From: Celoporthe dispersa
Taxonomy: Eukaryota; Ascomycota; Sordariomycetes; Diaporthales; Cryphonectriaceae
DNA: 64,000 nucleotides
Assembly (NCBI GenBank): GCA_016584495.1
Contig: WAID01000015.1
Span: 2,632,410-2,696,409, forward strand
Direction: 5' to 3'
Numbering within the stretch: position 1 is the stretch's first letter; the number at the start of each line of letters is the position of its first letter. Shown here one piece after another: positions 13,199 through 25,458 of this stretch. Below the pieces are notes generated by a model. That model did no database searches. It worked only from the letters and a program-made list of their open reading frames with translations, and was not told the origin of the DNA. The translations under genes and the position numbers were made by a program.

Positions 13199-13276
13199 AT
13201 GTGTGAGACATCGAGCCACACGAGTCCGATCGCAGTCTCGCAGCCATCAACGTACTCGTGCTGCCCCATCCTGCCC

Positions 13277-14999
13277 ATGTCCGTCAACACCTCGTCCTTT
13301 GGACGGTATCTCAGCATGGACTCGTCATCCATCGACCTCGTCCAGGCCGCGCCTGTGGTGGTGCGGGCCCAACACCTCAGCTACTATGTTCCTATAGGCC
13401 TGGTATTGCTGGGCGTGTGGTGGTTCCAGTCCGCACAGGCAGTCAAGTCAGGCAGGGTGAAGAACGTTCCATTCTACAAGGCGTCTATATTAAAATGGTA
13501 CTTTGACGCTGAGACTCTGGTCCGGGACTCTTACCTCAAGGTATGCATCTGCATTCGACCCTGCCCTGTGGACGTATTCCCGCTGACAGGAGAAACAGTT
13601 TCATGACCAGGTCTACCAGATCAAGGCGACGGAGGGCCTTCAGGTTTTGATACCGACAAATTTTATCAACGAGCTGAGGACCCTGCCGGAGGAGGTCCTC
13701 AGCGCGAGAGAGGCTCTCAGCGAGGTTAGAAGACCGGACATGCCCTTGGCTGGTGATTGACAATGCTCAGTGTCCCACAATTATATACTGACAATAACTT
13801 TACAGGCGTTGATGAGCAAGTACACCAAATTCTGTCCCGAGCGACACCAGGACATCCTGCCGACCCTGATCCGAACAAAACTGACGCAGAACCTGGCTCG
13901 GCTGATACCCCAGCTGAAGGACGAGGTCGAGTTCATGACGGCCACCGAGTTTCCCGAATGCAAGGATTGGACGCCTGTCAAATTTCAGCCTTTCGGCCTG
14001 CGGTGTGTGGCACGCACGAGCGGGCGCGCCTTTGTGGGCCCTTCGATCTGCCGCCATGAGGCCTGGATGGACACATCAGTCAACTTTGCCATCCACATCT
14101 TCCTCGCCCTCGTGAAGCTCCAGTTCTTCCCCGAATGGCTGCGGCCCATCGGGCAGTACCTGGTGTCAGACCTGGGCAAGATCAGGCAGGACACGGAAAA
14201 GGCCAAGGCGATGCTGGTGCCCATCATCGAGGAGCGGCTGCGCGACATGCAGTGCCCCGGATACCAGAAAGAGGACGACTTCATCCAGTGGCTGCTGGAC
14301 GCGCTGCCCGAGGAGGAGAGGACAGACTTTCACACGCAGGCCGAGCTGCAGCTCCTCCTGAGCGCGGCCAGCATCCACACCACCAACAACCTGCTCGTGG
14401 ACTGCATGTACGACCTGGCCGCGAACCCCGACGATGCAGAGGAGCTGAGGCAGGAGGCGATCGCCGTCCTAGAGGGCGGGGACCACAACAGCGGCTGGGC
14501 GAGGAAGGACTCGATGACCAAGCTCAAGAAGCTCGACAGCTTCATGAAGGAGGTCCAGCGGCTGTCGGGCAACGTGACGTCCTTCATCCGCAAGGTGCGA
14601 CAGCCCATCACCCTCTCGGACGGGACACACCTGCCCGCGGGGACGAAACTTCTCGCCCCGCTCAGCGGCTTCTCCCACGACGAGCGGTACTACCCGGAGC
14701 CGGAGAAGTTCGACCCGCTGCGGTTCTTCCGGATGCGCCAGCGGACCGAGGACGACGCGAACCGGTACCAGTTCACCAGCATCAGCGACAACATGAACTT
14801 TGGCGCAGGCAAGGCCGCGTGTCCCGGGAGGTTCTTCGCCGGCAACGAGATCAAGATGATCCTGGCCTACTTCCTCATCAACTTCGAGGTGCGGCTCAAG
14901 CCAGGCCAGGCCAGGCCCAAGTCCATGGTCCTGATGATGACCAAGTCGCCCGACCCCAACGCGGAGCTCTTGTTCAGACGGAGGACCGTGGAGAAGTGA
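13277..14999 (+). CDS. Cytochrome P450 monooxygenase, fungal CYP68/ent-kaurene-oxidase-like group
   Basis: Three exons: 13277-13540, 13599-13724 and 13806-14999, with introns 13541-13598 (GTATGC...ACAG) and 13725-13805 (GTTAGA...ACAG). About 527 residues from the ATG at 13277; an in-frame ATG at 13199 would add 26. An N-terminal anchor (YYVPIGLVLLGVWWF) places it in the ER membrane. The I-helix segment is AASIHTTNN, the K-helix ExxR is EVQR, the PERF-like segment is FDPLRFF, and the heme loop is FGAGKAACPGRFFAGNEIK with the Cys ligand present. Unlike its neighbours it shows no frame slip. The A-x-x-x-x-T-T and GKxACPGR signature resembles fungal P450s of secondary metabolism and steroid or terpenoid oxidation. 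The substrate cannot be told, and no synthase gene is nearby. Confidence 0.9.
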
Positions 15000-15906
15000 A
15001 AATCGGCAGCCAGGCGAGGGCGCCTTCCAGCATCTTCGAACAAACAGTCCTCTTAACTTTTTCTCTCCCCTTTTTAAAAACAAAAAAAAATGAAGCATGA
15101 AATCAACGGATGGGCCGACACCATGATACCCAGTGCGACGCGATAGTCATCATCAAAGGGCAAACCAGACCGGACATCGGCCCCAAGTGTGTGGGCATTC
15201 ATTCCTATTATGAAAACTGGTGATAATGAAAGGACGGGGATTCGACCAAATAGACACGGGGACAAAAGCAGAGCAAAAGCATATCATGCGATACAGGCTC
15301 CGACGGCTTCGGTATGGGGTGGAACGGGGAAAGATACATGCTTATCGGTACTATATACACTCTTATTGAGTCTAATACGGAACGCATACAGGTGGGAGGG
15401 AAGGGGAAAAAGAGAGATGAAACCCGACAGGCACTGCATACAACAAGACAGGCTGGCGGCAAAGGGGCCCGGAGCCAACCTGTCGTACCATTTATTGGAC
15501 GGTCATCATCATACATATTCTGTTGTTGTTTTTTTTTATAAAAAAGGCAAAACCAACTTTTTATTGTACATAGGGCAAGGATAAACACAACAGGCGTTGG
15601 GAGGAGTTGATTTATACGACGACTCTGCAGTTTGCCTGGCACATTGCATATAGCATCAGGAAGGAAATGGCATTATTGGGCATTAGCGATCCGCTACTCT
15701 GGATCCTAAAGAGAAGAAGACAGCACAGTGAAGACGATCCGCGCAGTGAAAAAAAAAAATTCGCTGCAATTTGATTTCCAAAATAGATCAGACGCCTTCT
15801 TTATGGTAGTCTCGCACCTGTGAACACCAACGCTATGCAGAAAAAAATTCACATGATTGACCGTCCTGCGCTCTCCTCTGGCCAGGTTTGATAGCAACAA
15901 AAGAAA
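15000..15906. other. Convergent 3' flanks
   Basis: Region between the convergent P450 and ubiquitin-protease genes. A- and T-rich short runs (15076-15090, 15530-15545, 15749-15760) suggest 3' UTR and polyadenylation sequence. No gene seen. Confidence 0.5.
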
Positions 15907-18273
15907 TCAGTCCCGCACCACCTCCGGCTGAGCCGCAGCCTCGCCTGGAATAAATTTCTCGCCCAAAGTGGACGTGTCAACATCTTCTTCCACCGGCACG
16001 ACAGTTACAGAACTTGTTCGTGACACAGAACTGATCTCCGATACATTTTCATCCCCTCCTTCCACCAGCCTAGATTCTCCCCCACCAGTTCCGCTGCCGG
16101 ATCCAACTCCGATATGACAACCTCCGGCTCCGAGGAAGACACCTGCTCCTCTTCCGTGGCTAAAGTCACCGAGCTGACCTCTGACACGCCGTCCTCTTCG
16201 TTCAGGGCAGCATTGCACAGGGTGGCAACGGAAGCGCTGGACCAGGACGGCAATTCGTGGCCTCCCTCAACGGCTGTCGTGGAGGTCTCACCGGCATCGT
16301 CGGTCTCCAGAGGCTCCCCAGGCGTAACCAGAATCGAGTTGGGATCGGTACAGTCGTAGAACAGCATGAACACACCTCCCTGCAGGAGGACATCCCGCTC
16401 ACTGACCTGAGTGACGGTCTCGTCGCTGAGGCGCCACCACCGTGAGTCTGCGTCCTCGCTATATGGGTCTTGGAGATCTGCTGCCGCAGCGACAGCCTCG
16501 TCTTGTTCGTCCCCGTGGATGCTGTCAACGTCGTCTGCTAGTCCGTCGCCCACCAGGTTTGGGGGCTGGGCAGCCTCGTCCTGGGTTTTGGGGCCCTCCA
16601 TACATTTTAAGGTGTTGACAGGGTGCTTTCTGTAGCAAACGTAGTGGCCATTCTCGTGTCGGCCGTAGTGCGTTACCACGGCGCGTAGCTCGTAGATCGG
16701 CCCGGAGATCCTGGATGGATGTGCGTCGCCTGCTACCATCGAGGCGGTGGCATCAAGCACCCACTGCTCCTGGTCGCCGCTACCCTTAGCATGGGGTGAG
16801 CCGTCGCACTCTGCCTTCGTCTCTGTCGGTACATTGACGCCCTCGGCGCTTCCGACGCACCAGGGACCCAAGTCTAGTGTCTTAGGGAACTGGACAGCAG
16901 CCGTATTCTTGTAGGACCGGAACGTCATGGGGTCGAAGACGGAACGGTTCATGTGCAGCACCAGGCTCCGTGGGGTCGCCCGATGGCGACCTGCTTGGTC
17001 TTGGTCGAGCTGACCTTCTTGGCGTCGGGTATCCTCAGCTTCTTGAGGCTCTCGTCATCAAACTCGTCGTCCTCCAGCATCGCCTCCACAGCGTTCAGCC
17101 TGTCTGCTGCTGCGGGGACGGCCCTCGCCAGGTGTTGCAGGCTTCTGCGGTATTCCAGGAGGGTGCATTTCACGCAGTCGACGCTGAATATGGATTCCAG
17201 CTGCACGTAGTTGTCGAGGAGCTCAAAGAGGTCGTACTGCTCGACACCAACCTCGAAATTGAGGGTCAGGCAGTTGAAAGGGATCATAGAGAGCCCCTCC
17301 GAGTACCCGCACGCCGTGCACGCGACGCGCTGCGCCGAGAGGCCCTCGAGGGGTTGCGGATGGTCATCAGTTCTGAGCCGGCCCTGGAGAGCACCGGCAG
17401 GCTCTGGTACCCACTGTCATCGCTGTGTTGGCTGGCCGCCGCATCGTCCCTGCTCGGCTCCGCCTCGAAGCCGGGTGGCCTGTACGCGGCCTTGGCCCCC
17501 TTTTCTATATCCTTGTCCACCTGGTCCATTAGCCTCGAGAAGTATTCCTGGGCATCCTGTTGTTGTATCGTGCTCATATTCTTGAGCACCCCCGGCGTGA
17601 ACAGCGTCTTGCCGTTGTTGGAGACATCGTTGAGGTCGGCGGCAAAGGCACGCAGGGCTCCAGCCGTGGTCGAAGTATCACCGTCTGGTACAGCATGCCC
17701 TGGGGCCAAGCCGGTCAGATACCGGGGCAGGTGCCTCAGCGATGCCAGCCCCTGCAGCACACTGTTCTGGAAGCAGGAGTTGTCCCAGTTTCCGAGGCCA
17801 GCGGGCTGGCTCGAGCTGACGCCCTTGAGCCCGGAGAAGGTATTTGTGTATGCCCGCCGACCGGCCTCAGACACCGACGCCACAATGCCTCCGGGCTGGT
17901 CGACGCGTAGTATGCGGCGCAGGACGTCGCTCTTGGCAGCGTGCGTGGTGGGCTGTGGTTGGAGCATCGGGATCGGAAAGGCGGGAGGGTTGACCCATCG
18001 ATCGACGGCGTAGAGGAGGAAGGCAGGGGTGATGAAGACGAGGCTGTGCCAGGGCAGCTCGGCGACGGTGGGCAGCTGTTGGCCGCGCGAGGCCGCCCTG
18101 CTCTGGGCGAGCTGGTATCCAACTCCACAGACGATCGCAAGGACGGAGACGAGGACGCCGGGCTGCGAGATCCAGGTGGCCAGGCTGATGTCGGCCTGTG
18201 ATATTCCGTGGACGGCGCGGTGCTGTAAGGGACCGAGGAGCCTCTGGTATTCGGTCGTAGAAGAGGGCATCAT
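15907..18273 (-). CDS. Ubiquitin carboxyl-terminal hydrolase, Ubp1-like, membrane-anchored
   Basis: About 790 residues. The N-terminus starts MMPSSTTEYQRLL and has two hydrophobic stretches (GVLVSVLAIVCGVGYQL and LVFITPAFLLYAV), as in yeast Ubp1, whose long form is ER-anchored. The Cys box is GLGNWDNSCFQNSVLQGL with the catalytic Cys present. A zinc-ribbon-like CTACG ... VDCVKC pair follows in the fingers region. The His box is THYGRHENGHYVCYRK, then a second active-site block RWWRLSDETVT and GGVFMLFYDC. The protein would cleave ubiquitin from substrates at the ER or cytosol. An acidic Ser-rich tail ends ...AAQPEVVRD. Three slips at homopolymers (17350-17353, 16979-16981, 16079-16083) break the frame; each is repaired by one base. 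It diverges from the acetyltransferase gene with about 1 kb between starts. Confidence 0.88.
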
Positions 18274-19331
18274 GAGCCGAAGGAGGAGAGGGATGAAGAC
18301 GAGGAGGGCTGTGTCCCATCGGCTGTGTGCAAAGGGGAGGTCGTTTGGCTCTGCGAGTCTTAGAGGGAAGCGCTGAAGTGGTTGCTAGTACTTGTCGCCA
18401 TGACCAGAGATGCTCTTGCCCATCGTAGGAGTAGAGAGACCGCTTGAGAGAGCGATGGTGTGGTGTTGACATTCGAAGGGTGCCGGTCGTGGTGAATTGT
18501 GTTTTGCCGAAATATTTTGGGTGGAGGCCATGATGCTAATCTTGCAACGGGCGGTTTGGAGGAGGGTAGTAGCAGGGTGTCCCCTAGGTCATGTCCACCT
18601 ACCGTGGCTTGGGCCGCTGAACCCTGTATCTACTGATAAGACTACAGTAATACTGCTAAACAGTCTCTCTACTACTGATAGTGCTTTAGAGGCAAGGCGC
18701 TATAGCTACAGGCCTTCACCACGCAGACTTCATCAACCTCCCATCGCTTTCCACTCTTCAGCCCCCAAAAATGACAAAAGCTAGTACATATGAAATGGTT
18801 GTTGAGATATGGCATCGCCATCATCATCATTACTATCCGAACAGTTTCCGAGCCCTGAGAGGTGTCAGTGACCTCTTCAAGCCCAGGCCCCTTGTTTCTT
18901 CTCCCAGGGCCACCTCCAACAGTGATGACCCCCAAACAGACACGATTATCATACCCATAGGCCGAGCTCCAACACGGTACTACTCAACACTACGATTCTG
19001 AATCGACGTTTGCCACAAGACGAAATCCAACTCTTCCAAGAGCTGCGTGCCATTGGAAACATAAAGAACGCGTGGGATACACGCAGAGGATGGCGCAAGT
19101 GTCGGTCTTTCGTTGGCCCGAGCTGACACCTGCCTCCCGTGAGGACACTCTTCCTTGCCTATCGGGGTGCTTATTTGAGCATTATATAAAGGTGCCGTGA
19201 TACGTTGCTCAGACCAGGGTATTGACGTATCGCCCGACGTCCTCCGTACAGTCGTCCTCCTTGCCCTCAGTTCTAGAAGAGCAGCAACCGACAGTCAAGC
19301 CCCTCGTGCCATCAAATCCCTTCCCATAGCA

Positions 19332-20117
19332 ATGTCGGACTCCTCACCACCCTCTGGCCTTCGCATCCGCGGGGCACGCAAGGCAGAGATCCCCACCATG
19401 ATGCAGATCTCCCTCAGGGCATACCACGGGCGCCCCTCATGGAGGCCCTCTTCCCACCACACCTGCAGACGGGGCCCAACGGTGAAGGAGAGCTGGCGTT
19501 CCACAGTGCGCGGCACGAGGGCCGGTTCGACGATGAGAACTGCCACTATCTCGTCGCCATCGACGGCCCTGGTGACGCCGAGATCGTGGGCTGGGCGTGT
19601 TGGCATGGCCCTTCTGAAGACCGTCTGACACTTGAGCAGCCGGGAGGCGCATATCCACCCAGTATGGATCTGGCTGCGTTAGCTGTCATCGAGAAGGTCA
19701 TCAAGATCCTGGAGAAGAACTTGGTGGATGCCCTGGGCGGCGAGGAAGCATATAAAAACTCGTGGTGTGAGTGATCCTTTCAAGCTAACACCCCCGCTTT
19801 TTCCCTCCTCTTCTTCTTCTTTCTATCTCTCAGCTGTTGCGTTTGCCCTTATCTGGCTGCACCCAAGTAGATTCCCTGCTGAGACCTGCCTACAAGATCT
19901 CGACTCCATGATCGTGGACCCTGCTCAGCAGCGCCGGGGCATCGGGAAGATGTTGATGGAGTGGGGCGAAAAGCGTGCAGCGGAGGAGCACAGGGACATT
20001 CGCTTGATAGCGAGCACTGCGGGGGCCAAGATGTACCGGGCCCTGGGCTACGAAGAAGTGGGTGCTGTGGAATGTCTGGGAGACATGGAATATGCATTTA
20101 TCAAGAAGACTGCATAG
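19332..20117 (+). CDS. GNAT-family N-acetyltransferase
   Basis: A small acetyltransferase of about 240 residues. It starts MSDSSPPSGLRIRGARKAEIP, a typical GNAT beta-1 entry, and has the acetyl-CoA pyrophosphate loop in SMIVDPAQQRRGIGKMLMEWG (QxxGxG/A: QQRRGIG), followed by RLIASTAGAKMYRALGYEE and the end EYAFIKKTA. Exon 1 is 19332-19766; the intron 19767-19833 has a perfect GTGAGT donor and CTCAG acceptor; exon 2 is 19834-20117. One slip at the ggg run 19428-19430 separates the start from the rest; one extra base gives ...YHGAPLMEALFPPH. The substrate is unknown; similar fungal proteins act on small molecules or protein N-termini. It shares a divergent promoter with the ubiquitin protease. 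Confidence 0.85.
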
Positions 20118-22626
20118 ATAGAGAGCGTTAGAGCTAGAACGGGAGCAGGATCCTTTCAGGCTTCCCTATAAAGCTATTACTGAGACGGCTCCATTTTTCA
20201 CCAGGCGTGAGTAACTCTGTTGATGTAATTAAGGGTGGGTGGGTTGGTCTTGCTGTCCACGAACGAACGAGAGATGAAAAGGGAGAACCGGCAAGGGTGC
20301 GCAGGACCATGAAGGTAGACACCATTTTGCATCCACGTTGAACGAAACTTGCAACTCTGTAGCAGCTGACTGTCTGGGTGGCCGTTTTCATCTGCCCTTC
20401 GCAAGGGGTAAAATAAAGGATCTCGCGACAAATGAGGTCCAAGTACCAAGACTGGTAATACACGTACGGAGTCTTGTGCGCCTAGCCAGCCTCTGTTATA
20501 AAGGCGTTTCACTAGCATGTGTACTGTATTGCTCGCCAGTGCGACCCGAGCACAGCCGTGACCTCACCATACACAGCTCATACTTGTCCAACTGGCCAGA
20601 GACATCGACTCCATCCATATCAGGATAGAAATCCTCTCAGTCTAGTAGCAATTAGCTATCCCATTTGAAGGTCATACACATGTGAGAAATCTAGAATTCA
20701 AGCTCATCTGAGATAGGAAAATGATGATGTGTTCGGAGCTGAGAATGCTGGCTTATGAGTACTTGATATGTGAGAGTGTGATTTAGGTCGTAAAACTGCC
20801 TTTTTTTCCCTTCTTCTTTTTGTCTGGACCCCTACCATTTCATACATCTAACAAAAAGGAAAAGGTGAAGAAAAAGAGGGGGAGAAGAAACTGTATTATC
20901 CATTTGCCCATGCCTGAGATTAGCATCAGAGCCTGGCCCTAGCTAGCAACTAACCAATGAAAGCCTGCAACGAGATCTGAAGGCTGCCCGAACCGGCAGG
21001 TGGGTATGCTTACATAAGTAAACAAGATGTGAAGGGGCTTAAGTCAGCTCTCCTCCCTGATGTCTGGTGGCTTGGTGTCATGATGTCCCTTCCAGTCTAG
21101 GGCGCTCTGATGTGATCTGGATAGTGCAGGGTCTCAACTCAGATGATCCATAGAAAGTGTCTTCCAGGCAGGAGACGCATGATTCTCCCACCTGGACGCT
21201 GTACCTGGTCTTGATTCAGATCCTCATTTCTCAGCAAAATCGATGAAGATGAGCAGGAAGTTGTAGAAGAGGAAGCTGAGGACCCATGTAGCTATGAGCT
21301 GAAGCTGGGGCTCCTGAAGCTTTGTGCATGACACAGTGTCGCAGGTTAGCATGTAGGTCACCGATTTGTAGGTGAGGTATGTGCATGCCAACTGTAGGTG
21401 GTAGCACCGGAATGTCACCCAGAAGGTGAAAAGGGCCCAAAGCATGTTGGATGGACCTGGTCAAGAGGCTAATGCTGGTGTTTTTGGAAAGTCGACAACA
21501 GTCCTGGAGTGGGTCAGTGCTCACAAGCTGTCTGCAAAATCTTGTCTGTACTCAGCACAAGAGCATGGGCAAGAAGCTGGTTCATTGCAGGTGTGAGGCC
21601 TGACTACAAGCTAGAGGGTGTTTGGAAATGGGATAAACAAATAAATAAAGTGAGAGAGAAATGTAGTATATGTATAAGAACTTCGAGTGTATAGTGTGTG
21701 CAATTTGGAGACAGACAGCCAGACTGTCTGGTCACTACAATATTCTAGACGAAGCTGTCGTCAACTCATACCTAAGTAAGTACTTAGGCAGCAGCATGAT
21801 TATAATGAGACAGGACCACTAGAGTCATGATGACAAGGTACAGTTTAGAAACCACAATGTTGAGCACTGAAAAATCGAGCATGTCGACTCTCAACCACAT
21901 TGTGAACACCTCACTACATGTAAATTAGTCACCAATAAAGGCTCGAGTTTGGAGACCAATGTCTACCATGGAGAGGAATTCGGTAATGTAGATCCTCTGT
22001 ACCCCACTAGAGGTATCTTCCAAGCATCTGTAATAATTTATCCAAACAAGGATGAAAATGGGTGCATGTGTCACCTGCTACTCAATGAGTATCTCATAGC
22101 AGATCTTGGAGAGAATAATGTAGAGAGGGGAAAGGAGATGTCTGCTGTCAAGAAGTCTACAGTGTTGAAAGCTGACTTGCTGCAGGAGGCCTGGAGGTGG
22201 ACCCAGTCGAGCTTGGGGGGATGGTGGCTTTATTCGCTGGCTCTGTGCTCACTGTTCCCTTGGCGCTACTGTGCCGTCCGCTGAGTGCGAAAACCCGCTA
22301 AATGCACAATAGCCCCAGCCGCATGAATCATATATACAGGGGTTTATTGTTCTACCGGGTTGCTTAGGCCACGCTTGACGCAACTCGAAGCGCAACTACC
22401 AAGCTCCCTTTCTCCAACATCAACCTAGCGCATCTTCTCTCTCGAGCTGGTTCCAACAGACAACCGACAAACAGCCTCCCTCTTTCATCTTACCACCACA
22501 CCACAAAGACCTTGCACCACTCGACTTCTCTCGTATTTCTGCGCACTTTCGAGACTCCCGACCACCACCTGTACCTCCATCGACACTAGATCCCCCAAAT
22601 CACCCTTCAGGCCACTGTCGATAATC
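20118..22626. other. AT-richer spacer
   Basis: No supported gene. A minus-strand frame at 21445-21224 is hydrophobic throughout (73 codons) and a plus-strand frame at 21949-22284 has 111 codons, but neither has homology I recognise. An inverted repeat with 8-bp arms lies at 21771-21788. The last 250 bases before 22627 are CT-rich (CACCACACCAC, CTTCTCTC) and look like the leader of the SAP-domain gene. Confidence 0.45.
21771..21788. repeat. Short inverted repeat, 8-bp arms
   Basis: CCTAAGTA, a 2-base spacer, then TACTTAGG. Related TAAGTACTTA-type sequence recurs at 56787-56824 and more loosely near 60685. It may be a foldback or a degenerate integration footprint. Confidence 0.6.
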
Positions 22627-23627
22627 ATGACCGACTACGCGTCTCTCAAGGTCCCTGACCTGAAGAAGCTCCTCTCTGAGCGCAGCCTCCCCAGTCGGGT
22701 AACAAGGCCGACCTCATCGCGCGCCTGCAGGAGAACGACAAGAGTACGTCCCATGCCATCCTTTTGGCTACCACTATCGCCGTCGACCGCCCGCTGCCCG
22801 CTGCCCGCTCTCCGATCCTCGATCTCCCTGTCGCGCGCCCTCCCTTACTCTCCGTTGCGGTGAAAGAAAGCTTACCAGAACCCGCCGTGATCCAGGCCAG
22901 GCTGAGGATGTGATTGACTGGGACGATGATGACACTAAGGTTGCCGCCGTCGCCGCCAAGAAGGAGGATCCAAAGCCCGCTGCAGCTCCCGCCGCCGCAG
23001 CCGCCGCAGAGGAAGCCCCGGCCGCACCTGCGCCTGCTCCCCGAGCGCCAAACACGCCAAACCAGCCGCACCTCCTGCCGCTGAGGCGCCTGCCGACGCC
23101 GACCCGACACCAGCTGCTGCAGCGCCCGAGAAGGATGGAGCCGCCGCCGACGACGACACCGAGGCAGCCGCCGACAAGCCAGCCGAGACTTCATCGTTCG
23201 CGCTGGGCCTCAGCGCTACCGAGGCCGACGCCGAGCAGAAGAAGCGAGACGACCGTGCCAAGCGTTTTGGCATCACTGTCGACAAAGACGCAGAGGAGAC
23301 CAAGAAGAGCGAGCGCGCCAAGCGCTTCGGCATCGAGAACAGCGCTGTTCCCAAGGGTCTCGATGAGGCCCTCCCCGAGCGCCGCCCTAAGCGTGGCCGC
23401 GAGCACGGTGACGATGGCCAGCGCGGCGGCAAGAGACAGAGCTTGGACAACCGCAACGGCCGCGGCCGCCACAACAACAACCACAATAACAGGAAGTTTG
23501 GGGTGGTCGTCGAGGTGGAGGTGGCGGCGGCCGGGACCAGACGCGTGGCGGCGGCAACATCCTTGACGACCCAACCGAGAAGGCGAAGGCTGAGCGCCGG
23601 GCCAAGCGTTTCGGAGGTGACAACTAG
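22627..23627 (+). CDS. SAP-domain nucleic-acid-binding protein, Tho1/CIP29 (MOS11)-like
   Basis: Starts MTDYASLKVPDLKKLLSERS, a SAP domain, continued as NKADLIARLQENDK after a slip at the cccc run 22689-22692. The intron is 22744-22895 (GTACGT...TCCAG). Exon 2 opens QAEDVIDWDDDDTK, then an Ala/Pro-rich linker (slip at 23039-23042), then repeats of a KRxxRAKRFGI unit (DDRAKRFGI, SERAKRFGI, AERRAKRFGG) characteristic of the Tho1/MOS11 C-terminal family, an RG/N-rich stretch (slip at 23500-23503) and a stop at 23625-23627. Members bind RNA/DNA and link transcription to mRNA export with the THO/TREX complex in the nucleus. The same frame continues after the stop with a further repeat (see findings). 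Confidence 0.88.
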
Positions 23628-23762
23628 AACTTGTTGCCGCAGGGCGTTCTGGCTGACACGGTGGAGATGGCCAAGGCCAAGGCGCGTGCTGAGCGGTTCG
23701 GTGTGGTCACCTGGAACGCAAGCCACCAGGCCGGACGACAGGTGGGCAGCAGGGAGCGGTGA

Positions 23763-24162
23763 CTGCACTTGGCTGCACACTGGTCTACTGTGGGGTTGCG
23801 GATTTCTCATCACCCGACTTGACGAAAGCTTCAGACAGATTTGTGGCCCCGTGGAAGTTCGACTTGGCACTTCGACCCCGAGCGGCGGGCGTTTGTATAC
23901 TACATTGACCACATTGCGGCGCCGCGAAGGATCTGATAGGGAAGATTAATCGGCGTTAAGGAATGCATCTCAGAATATGGACACAAGCAACCCGCCCCCC
24001 AAAAAAATTTTATACCTTCGATCTGCCCTGCGCACAGCCACACCGCGCATTGACTGGTGTCTCGAGCACAATACGTGAGGCCACCTCCGCTTGCACAGGA
24101 TACCTTTGTGGTCCCCTGGTGGCCTCTTACGACGTGAAAGGACGTGAACCGGCCGACCAACT
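23763..24162. other. Convergent 3' flanks
   Basis: Short region between the end of the SAP-gene frame and the stop of the minus-strand membrane-protein gene. No gene seen. An A/C-rich run is at 23994-24007. Confidence 0.5.
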
Positions 24163-25458
24163 TCATGTGCACTGTCGCTGGGCACACAGCTTTATGTAAC
24201 GAACCACACCCACAGGCGAGGCACTACTGGCGCGGGGTATAAATCTTGCGACCACGAGGCAGAACAGGAAACCACACCAAAGTCCCAACAACCTCGTACG
24301 CTTCTTCGAATATCTCCTAGCATGCCGCATCCCCAATCCCCACTCAACCAGCTGCCTCGTCATCCAAAAGAGGCGCCGTCTCCCCTCCTGCCCTGACGAA
24401 GGCCGTCCTGACCCTGCCGCCTCCCGCCGCGGCTGCCGCTGACCCGCCACGCGCCACAACACAGCCTGCACCAGCGCAAACGAGGCATTATCCACGGCCG
24501 CCCACCCTATCGTCTGGTACCAGTAAGCCGAGCGGATGATGCCGAGGGGCATGTGGAAGCGGAACGGCCAGTACAGCGCCACGGCGAGGAACACGACGGC
24601 CTGTAGGGCTAGGCTCTGGGTGCTTAGCGCGCCGGTCCTGCTGAGACCATCTTCGTTGTCGTCAGCGCCGCTGGCGTCGTCTCTGCCGTCCTCGTGCCGC
24701 AGCCGTCGTAGCTCTCGCAGCTGCGGGAAGAGGGCCACCAGGGTGAGCGCGGTGATGACGGGCGCGAGGAAGACCATGTGGATGCCTCCAAACACGGCGG
24801 CGAACAGCTCGCGGTCTCCGACGGCTGGGGGCGTCTCGGTGGGGAGGGTGGACTCGAAGATGACGGGGATGATGGAGATGCAGAGGAAGAGGAGGTAGAG
24901 GGTGGTGACTATGCTCTTGCTAGCTAGACGGCGGGACGGGTACCAGAGAAAGAGGGCGAAGCTGTCATTTTTGTAAATTTTTCCCTTCTTCTAGTGACAG
25001 GTCGTTGGCTGTGGAGATGGCCTCTGGAGAGAGAGAGAGAGAGAAGCGTGGGTTCCAAAGAGGGGGTATGCAAACGTACAGCACCATATGACCCAGCCAA
25101 ACAGCGGCGAACTGCATCAGGTTCAGGTAGTCACCCACGTCCGGAGGCGACCGGACGATCCAGTCCGTCTCGGAACCACTGACGACGATGATGTGCAGGC
25201 CTAGGGCAAACTGCTCTGTCGCCGAGACGAGGTTGAGGAGGAGGTAGAACGGAGCGATGCCGGCGCATGTTTTGTGCGACAGGATACGCTGCGACTGGGG
25301 GCCGAAGGAGGCGAGGGTTGCTATGAGCAGGATGCTGGATGGGATATGTGGATGTGAGTAGAGTATTCTCTCTGTATGCGAGGGGAGGATGTACTGGGCC
25401 AGGATGTGGCCTTGCCTTACATGCGCAGGAGGTCGAGCACGAGGCCGAGCACAGCCAT
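24163..25458 (-). CDS. Multi-pass membrane protein with PQ-loop-like segment
   Basis: Three exons on the minus strand: 25458-25421 (MAVLGLVLDLLRI), 25334-25080 and 24961-24163. Introns use GTAAGG...CAG and GTACGT...CAG, and joining restores one frame without slips, giving about 363 residues. Hydrophobic segments include LVLDLLRIILLIATLASFG, FYLLLNLVSATEQF, QFAAVWLGHMVL, IVTTLYLLFLCISIIPVIF, MVFLAPVITALTLVALF, LALQAVVFLAVALYW and LLGLWCGFLFCLVVA. The stretch FGPQSQRILSHKTCAGIAPF followed by YLLLNL resembles a PQ-loop (PQ, basic residues, K-x-C/S-x-G). PQ-loop proteins move small solutes or sit in vacuolar membranes. Only one such motif is clear, so the transporter role is an inference. It is convergent with the SAP gene. 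Confidence 0.7.

Noticed and set aside
13000..15900. Secondary-metabolite gene cluster around the P450
   Set aside because: No synthase, transporter or regulator next to it; the neighbour is a housekeeping ubiquitin protease.
16000..18273. Ubiquitin protease as a pseudogene
   Set aside because: All three breaks sit at homopolymers and conserved catalytic boxes are intact on both sides, so error is more likely than decay.
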